Below are positions 60,135 through 64,000 of a DNA stretch of 64,000 nt, one piece after another. The translations under genes and the position numbers were made by a program. The notes below the pieces were generated by a model. It did not search any database and had not been told where the DNA came from. It worked only from the letters and a program-made list of their open reading frames with translations. The stretch spans positions 7,254,001-7,318,000 of the forward strand of contig NZ_CP075896.1 of NCBI RefSeq assembly GCF_018604545.1, written 5' to 3'. Within the stretch, counting starts at the first letter, position 1. Every line of letters begins with the position of its first letter. Source of the DNA: Streptomyces koelreuteriae (lineage in GTDB: Bacteria > Actinomycetota > Actinomycetes > Streptomycetales > Streptomycetaceae).

Positions 60135-61283
60135 CTAAAGCGGGCGTTGCTCCACCGCGAAGAGTTGTTCCTCCACGTGGTCCAGAGCCAGGCGTAGGGC
60201 GCCGGTGGCCACTGCCGCGTCGCCTAGGCGGGAGAGGGTCACCTCGGGTGGGCGGAGGCAGTAGCGGGAGAGTTCTCGGCGGAGGGGGTCGAGGACGCCG
60301 TCCAGGCCCGCTGCCCAGCCGCCGATGACGACCAGTTCCGGGTCGAGGGCGAGGACGAGGGCCGCCACGTCGTGGACCAGGCGCTGGATGAAACGGTCGA
60401 CGGCCGCGCGGGCCCGCTGGTCGCCCTCGCGGGCCTGGGCGAAGACCTCGGCGACCGCCTGCTCGTCGAGCGGGTGCAGGGGTTCGTCGGTGGTGGAGAG
60501 CAGGGTCTCGGGCGTGACCTCCCGGCCCAGCAGATGCAGCGCGCCGATCTCGCCGGCCGCCCCGCCGTAGCCCCGGTGCAGCCGCCCCCCGATCAGCGCA
60601 CCGGCGCCCGGGCTGAGCCCCGCCAGCACGAACACCACGTCGTCCGACTCGGTGGCCGCGCCCTTCCAGTGCTCGGCGACGGCCGCCGTGTTGGCGTCGT
60701 TCTCGACCAGCACCGGGCACTTGAAGGACCGGCTCAGCCGCTCGCCCAGCCGCAGCCCCGTCCACCCCGGCAGCGCGGTGCCCAGCCGTACCGTGCCGTC
60801 CGCCTCGACGATCCCGGGCGTCGCCACACCCACGGCCCGCAGCGAGCCCCGCGCCACACCCGCGCGCCGCAGCAGCTCGGCGACCGCCCCGCGCAGCCGC
60901 TCCAGCCGCTCGTCCGCCCCCGCCGTCTCGGACACGTCCTTGGCCTGGGCGCCGATCACCCGGCCGTCCAGATCGGCCAGCAGCGCGGCCACTCGGTGCG
61001 GTCCGATCTCCAGCCCCAGCAGATGCCCGGCCTCCGCCCGGAACCGGAACCGCCGCGCCGGGCGCCCTTGCCGCCGTGCGGCACCCTCCTCGGCCGCCTT
61101 CTCGACGACGAGCCCGGCCTCGATGAGCCCCTCGACGACGCCCTCCACGGTCGGCCGGGACAGCCCCGTCACCCGGGTGATCTCGGTCAGCGTCGCGCAG
61201 TCCGTGGCACGCAGCGCGTGCAGCACCACCGCGGAATTGATCCTTCGCAGCAGCGAGGGATCCCCGCCGGTCAGCCGCCCCAC
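60135..61283 (-). CDS. ROK-family transcriptional regulator
   Basis: The 382-residue protein starts at GTG 61283 after GGAGGA. An N-terminal helix-turn-helix (LTEITRVTGLSRPTVEGVVE, residues 30-50) is followed by a ROK sugar-kinase fold. LLGLEIGPHRVAALL is the phosphate-binding start, and PVLVENDANTAAVAEH supplies the catalytic-type Asp. The usual ROK zinc motif CxCGxxGC is absent, so it may not bind zinc. Such regulators respond to sugars. It is convergent with the GntR gene. Confidence 0.88.
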   Translation of the reverse strand: MGRLTGGDPSLLRRINSAVVLHALRATDCATLTEITRVTGLSRPTVEGVVEGLIEAGLVVEKAAEEGAARRQGRPARRFRFRAEAGHLLGLEIGPHRVAALLADLDGRVIGAQAKDVSETAGADERLERLRGAVAELLRRAGVARGSLRAVGVATPGIVEADGTVRLGTALPGWTGLRLGERLSRSFKCPVLVENDANTAAVAEHWKGAATESDDVVFVLAGLSPGAGALIGGRLHRGYGGAAGEIGALHLLGREVTPETLLSTTDEPLHPLDEQAVAEVFAQAREGDQRARAAVDRFIQRLVHDVAALVLALDPELVVIGGWAAGLDGVLDPLRRELSRYCLRPPEVTLSRLGDAAVATGALRLALDHVEEQLFAVEQRPL

Positions 61284-61371
61284 CGTCCGTCCTCCCAGGT
61301 CGCGCGCGTGTTGGCCGGATCGTACTCGGCGCGGCGCGCCCCGGCGAGGGTCCGGCACCGGCCCTCGCCTA

Positions 61372-62034
61372 TCAGCCCGGTGCCACGAACCCCGACTCGT
61401 ACGCGGCGATCACCGCCTGAGTCCGGTCCCGCGCCCCCAACTTCGCCAGCACCGCGCTGACATGCGACTTCACGGTCTCCGTCCCGACTACCAGCCGGGC
61501 GGCGATCTCCGCGTTCGACAACCCCCGCGCCATCAGCCGCAGCACCTCGGCCTCGCGCTCGGTGAGCTGGGCCCGCTCCATCACGGCCCGCGCAGCGCGG
61601 TTGCCGCCGTCGTCGCCGTACTCGGCGGCGAGCTGCCGCACCGAGGCCGGGAACAGCAGCGACTCGCCCTCGGCGATCAGCCGCACCGCGTGCACGATCT
61701 CGGCCGGCCGGGCCCGCTTGAGCAGAAACCCGTCCGCCCCGGCCCGCAGCGCCTCGTACACGTACTCGTCGTTCTCGAAGGTCGTCACCACCAGGATCCG
61801 CGGCGGCTCGTCGACCGTCCGCAGCAGCGCCCGGGTGGCCTCGATCCCGTCCAGCAGCGGCATCCGTACGTCCATGGCGACCACGTCGGGCCGGAGCCGC
61901 CGCACGAGCGGGATCACCGCCGCCCCGTCAGCGGCCTCCCCGACCACCTCGATGTCGGGCTGTGCCTCCAGCACGGCCCGCAGACCCGCGCGTACGAGGG
62001 GTTCGTCGTCGACGAGGAGAACGGTGACCGGCAT
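61372..62034 (-). CDS. LuxR/NarL-type response regulator
   Basis: This is a 220-residue two-domain regulator from ATG 62034. The receiver has VLLVDDEPLVRAG, the phosphoacceptor Asp in VVAMDVRMPLLDG near residue 52, and the conserved Lys in FLLKRARP. The C-terminal LuxR domain is LTEREAEVLRLMARGLSNAE with GTETVKSHVSAVLAKL. It follows its histidine kinase by 14 bases, so the pair is co-transcribed. Confidence 0.92.
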   Translation of the reverse strand: MPVTVLLVDDEPLVRAGLRAVLEAQPDIEVVGEAADGAAVIPLVRRLRPDVVAMDVRMPLLDGIEATRALLRTVDEPPRILVVTTFENDEYVYEALRAGADGFLLKRARPAEIVHAVRLIAEGESLLFPASVRQLAAEYGDDGGNRAARAVMERAQLTEREAEVLRLMARGLSNAEIAARLVVGTETVKSHVSAVLAKLGARDRTQAVIAAYESGFVAPG

Positions 62035-62048
62035 CCGGACAGCGTAGA

Positions 62049-63233
62049 TCAACTCAAGGGCAGCTCGACATGAACCTGCCAGTCGCCTTCATCGGGGCCG
62101 GTTCTGGCCCGTCCGCCGAGCAGGGCGGCGCGCTCGCGTATGCCGCGCAGGCCGCTGCCGCCACCGGTGCCGCGTCCGGGTACGGATATCGGCTCGGGCA
62201 GGGGATTGCGTATCGCGAGGACGAGGGTGTCGCCGGTGACCCGGATGCGTACCTGAGCCGGGACCGCCCCCGCGTGCCGCAGCACATTGGTCAGTGCTTC
62301 CTGGAGGATCCGGTAGCCCTCCCGGGACACCGGCCCCGGCACGGTGTCCACGGGGCCGGTCACCTCGGCGTCGACCTTCGCCCCGGAGGTACGCGCGGAC
62401 TCCAGAAGGCGGTCCGCGTCCACGAGGGTCGGTCTGCCGCTCACCGGCTTCTCCGACTCGCGCAGGATGCCGAGCACACGGTCCAGCTCCTCCAAGGCGG
62501 TCCGCCCGGTTTCCTCGATGGCGCTCAGGGCCCGGTCGGTGAAGGCGGGATCACCGGCCGCGCGCGCCGCCCCCGCCTGTACGACGGCGACCGTGAGCGC
62601 GTGTCCGATGGAGTCGTGCAACTCGCGGGCGATACGCGTGCGTTCCAGGAGCTGTTCGGTGCGTTCCTCCAGCGCCGCCATCCGCTCCGCGGGGGACGGG
62701 CCGAGGAGTCGCTTGGCCAGTGCGGTGGTCAGGTGGCCCGCCCCCACCACGACCACGGCGAGCAGCAGCAGCGGCAGGGGGGCGAGCAGGGCGTGCCACC
62801 AGTGCGGCCCCTTGACGGGCACGAACCCGTCGCCGGCGGGCTCGGTGCCGAACGCCGTCGTCGCCAAGTCGACCGCGAGGAGAGGCAACTGGACGGAGAG
62901 ATGGGCCACGATCCAGCCGAGGACCAGCCGCGTCTCCAGCCACACCACCGTCCGCCCGCGATCGGCCCATGTGACCGACGGAGTGGTCACGATCTCGCCG
63001 CTGTCACCACCACCTTGCCGATGGCCGATCAGCAGCAGCCTGGCCTGAAACCCCTCCACGACCCGTGTGATGGGCACGAGGCCCGCCAGTCCGAGCAGCA
63101 CGGCGGCCGTGACCTGGGTCCACCACGCCTCCTCGACGAACAGCCACAGCGACGGCCACACGATGGCCACCACGATGTGCAGCCACCGCTTGTACGTGAC
63201 CGCCCGCGTGAGCGGGCGCAGCATGCGGACCAT
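62049..63233 (-). CDS. Sensor histidine kinase (HisKA_3 type)
   Basis: The 394-residue membrane kinase starts at ATG 63233; 63296 is another possible start. Four hydrophobic segments lie in the first 180 residues, with little outside the membrane. The phosphoacceptor motif ARELHDSIGHALT near residue 215 is typical of kinases paired with NarL regulators. The ATP domain has EALTNVLRHAGA and GSGLRGIRERAALLGG. A neighbouring divergent ABC exporter suggests sensing of a membrane-active compound. Confidence 0.92.
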   Translation of the reverse strand: MVRMLRPLTRAVTYKRWLHIVVAIVWPSLWLFVEEAWWTQVTAAVLLGLAGLVPITRVVEGFQARLLLIGHRQGGGDSGEIVTTPSVTWADRGRTVVWLETRLVLGWIVAHLSVQLPLLAVDLATTAFGTEPAGDGFVPVKGPHWWHALLAPLPLLLLAVVVVGAGHLTTALAKRLLGPSPAERMAALEERTEQLLERTRIARELHDSIGHALTVAVVQAGAARAAGDPAFTDRALSAIEETGRTALEELDRVLGILRESEKPVSGRPTLVDADRLLESARTSGAKVDAEVTGPVDTVPGPVSREGYRILQEALTNVLRHAGAVPAQVRIRVTGDTLVLAIRNPLPEPISVPGRGTGGGSGLRGIRERAALLGGRARTGPDEGDWQVHVELPLS

Positions 63234-63265
63234 GGCGTCATCGTGCCAGCCGGCACTGACAACGG

Positions 63266-63287
63266 ACCTCCCCCGCACGGGGGAGGT
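63266..63287. promoter_or_regulatory. Perfect palindrome in the kinase/ABC divergent gap
   Basis: ACCTCCCCCG-CA-CGGGGGAGGT has perfect ten-base arms. It lies between the divergent kinase and ABC ATPase genes and may be the response-regulator site or a structural hairpin. Confidence 0.5.
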
Positions 63288-63341
63288 GATCTCCACCGCC
63301 GGGGGAGGCCCGCACCCCGCACGACCGGCCAGGCTGCTGCC

Positions 63342-64000
63342 ATGACCAGCATCGACGTCCAGTACCTCACCAAGGAGTTCGGCACCAAGCGCGCCGTCGA
63401 CGACCTCACGTTCCGTGTGCTGCCCGGCCGCGTCACCGGCTTCCTCGGCCCCAACGGCGCCGGAAAGTCCACCACCATGCGGCTGGTGCTAGGCCTCGAC
63501 CGGCCGACCGCCGGTTCGGCGACCCTCGGCGGACGCGCCTACCCGGCCCTGCGCGAACCCCTGCGCCACGTCGGCGCCCTGCTCGACGCGCAGGCCGCGC
63601 ACGGCTCCCGTACCGCCCGCGGCCACCTCCGTGTCCTGGCCGCGAGCAACCGCATCCCGGACCGCCGCGTGGACGAGGTGCTGGAGGAAACCGGCCTGGC
63701 GTCGGTGGCCCGGCGCCGCGTGCGGACGTACTCCCTGGGCATGCGCCAGCGACTCGGCATCGCCGCCGCCCTGCTGGGCGATCCCGAGGTGGTCATGCTG
63801 GACGAGCCGTCCAACGGCCTCGATCCCGAAGGCATCGTGTGGATCCGGCGGTTGCTGCGGCGGCTCGCGGGGGAGGGGCGGACGGTGCTGGTCTCCAGCC
63901 ATCTGATGAACGAGACCGCGTCCTTCGCGGACCACCTCGTCGTGCTCGGGCGGGGCCGGCTGCTGGCCGACACCCCGATGCGGGACTTCATCCACGCGCG
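63342..64000 (+). CDS. ABC exporter ATPase (3' end outside window)
   Basis: The first 219 codons are present. It has Walker A GPNGAGKSTTM near residue 40, the Q-loop region VGALLDAQ, the signature YSLGMRQRLGIAAALL, Walker B VVMLDEPSNGLDPEG, and the switch His in VLVSSHLM. The subfamily (CcmA/DrrA-like) works with a separate membrane protein, expected just downstream. Substrates are often drugs or antimicrobial peptides. It is divergent from the two-component genes, which may control it. Confidence 0.92.
   Translation, partial: MTSIDVQYLTKEFGTKRAVDDLTFRVLPGRVTGFLGPNGAGKSTTMRLVLGLDRPTAGSATLGGRAYPALREPLRHVGALLDAQAAHGSRTARGHLRVLAASNRIPDRRVDEVLEETGLASVARRRVRTYSLGMRQRLGIAAALLGDPEVVMLDEPSNGLDPEGIVWIRRLLRRLAGEGRTVLVSSHLMNETASFADHLVVLGRGRLLADTPMRDFIHA

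Noticed and set aside
1..64000. CRISPR arrays, tRNA/rRNA genes, insertion sequences, prophage
   Set aside because: I saw no regularly spaced repeats, no tRNA-like cloverleaf with TTCGA arm, and no transposase, integrase or phage structural protein. Reading by eye could miss a degenerate copy.

Overview
This window is a GC-rich actinobacterial chromosome segment that reads as Streptomyces. GTG starts are frequent, GTGA/ATGA stop-start overlaps are common, and third codon positions are almost all G or C. The content points the same way: a divergent third EF-Tu (tuf3), an actinobacterial lnt, an ACT-GNAT acetyltransferase, an ECF41 sigma factor, ROK and GntR/HutC regulators, and a degenerate cysteinyl-tRNA-synthetase paralogue. 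I see no phage, transposase, CRISPR array, rRNA or tRNA gene. From memory, the order fabG pair - ung - lnt - thiolase - tuf3 resembles one arm of the S. coelicolor core chromosome, so this looks like ordinary core sequence with scattered accessory genes.

Layout. 0-5 kb: tail of a HipA-like kinase with a DUF3037 partner, a secreted Excalibur protein, a two-gene SDR operon with a clear promoter, and an oligopeptide-type binding lipoprotein. 5-12.7 kb: ung, a TPR protein, a lipoprotein, DinB, a TetR/FAD-monooxygenase pair with twin operators, a Gfo/Idh/MocA oxidoreductase and lnt. 12.8-16.4 kb: uppP, an HxlR regulator facing a thiolase, and a TVP38-type membrane protein. 16.4-22.9 kb: tuf3 with an unusual leader, a spermidine-synthase-like protein, an MFS transporter, a thioesterase and galU. 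23-31 kb: a sigma-like/zinc-finger/membrane/ricin-lectin chimera, a GH3 beta-glucosidase, phosphoketolase and DedA. 31-37.7 kb: two back-to-back beta-helix proteins, an EamA exporter facing an XRE-cupin regulator, a YbaK deacylase, a CDF/ArsR metal pair, and pobA with a CoA-binding protein. 37.7-42.6 kb: a cobalamin riboswitch driving a BtuFCD-type importer, then the CysS-like protein with a SixA phosphatase. 42.7-48.2 kb: YigZ, SbcD-SbcC and an orphan Imm21-like protein. 48.3-57.4 kb: a DUF885 hydrolase, Lrp facing a trans-sulfuration enzyme, ACT-GNAT, a PhoD phosphatase with a PHO box, a MocR regulator and a hydrolase. 57.4-64 kb: an F420-type reductase facing an ECF41 sigma factor, a GntR regulator with a dre-like operator, a ROK regulator, a two-component system, and the start of an ABC exporter.

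The strongest non-coding signals are the cobalamin riboswitch, several perfect regulatory palindromes, strong terminators, and five copies of a dispersed intergenic repeat in two variants, all at gene 3' ends. One copy appears to have been read into the trans-sulfuration enzyme, giving it an unusual C-terminal tail. The most unusual protein is the sigma/zinc-finger/membrane/ricin chimera at 23.2-25.1 kb.
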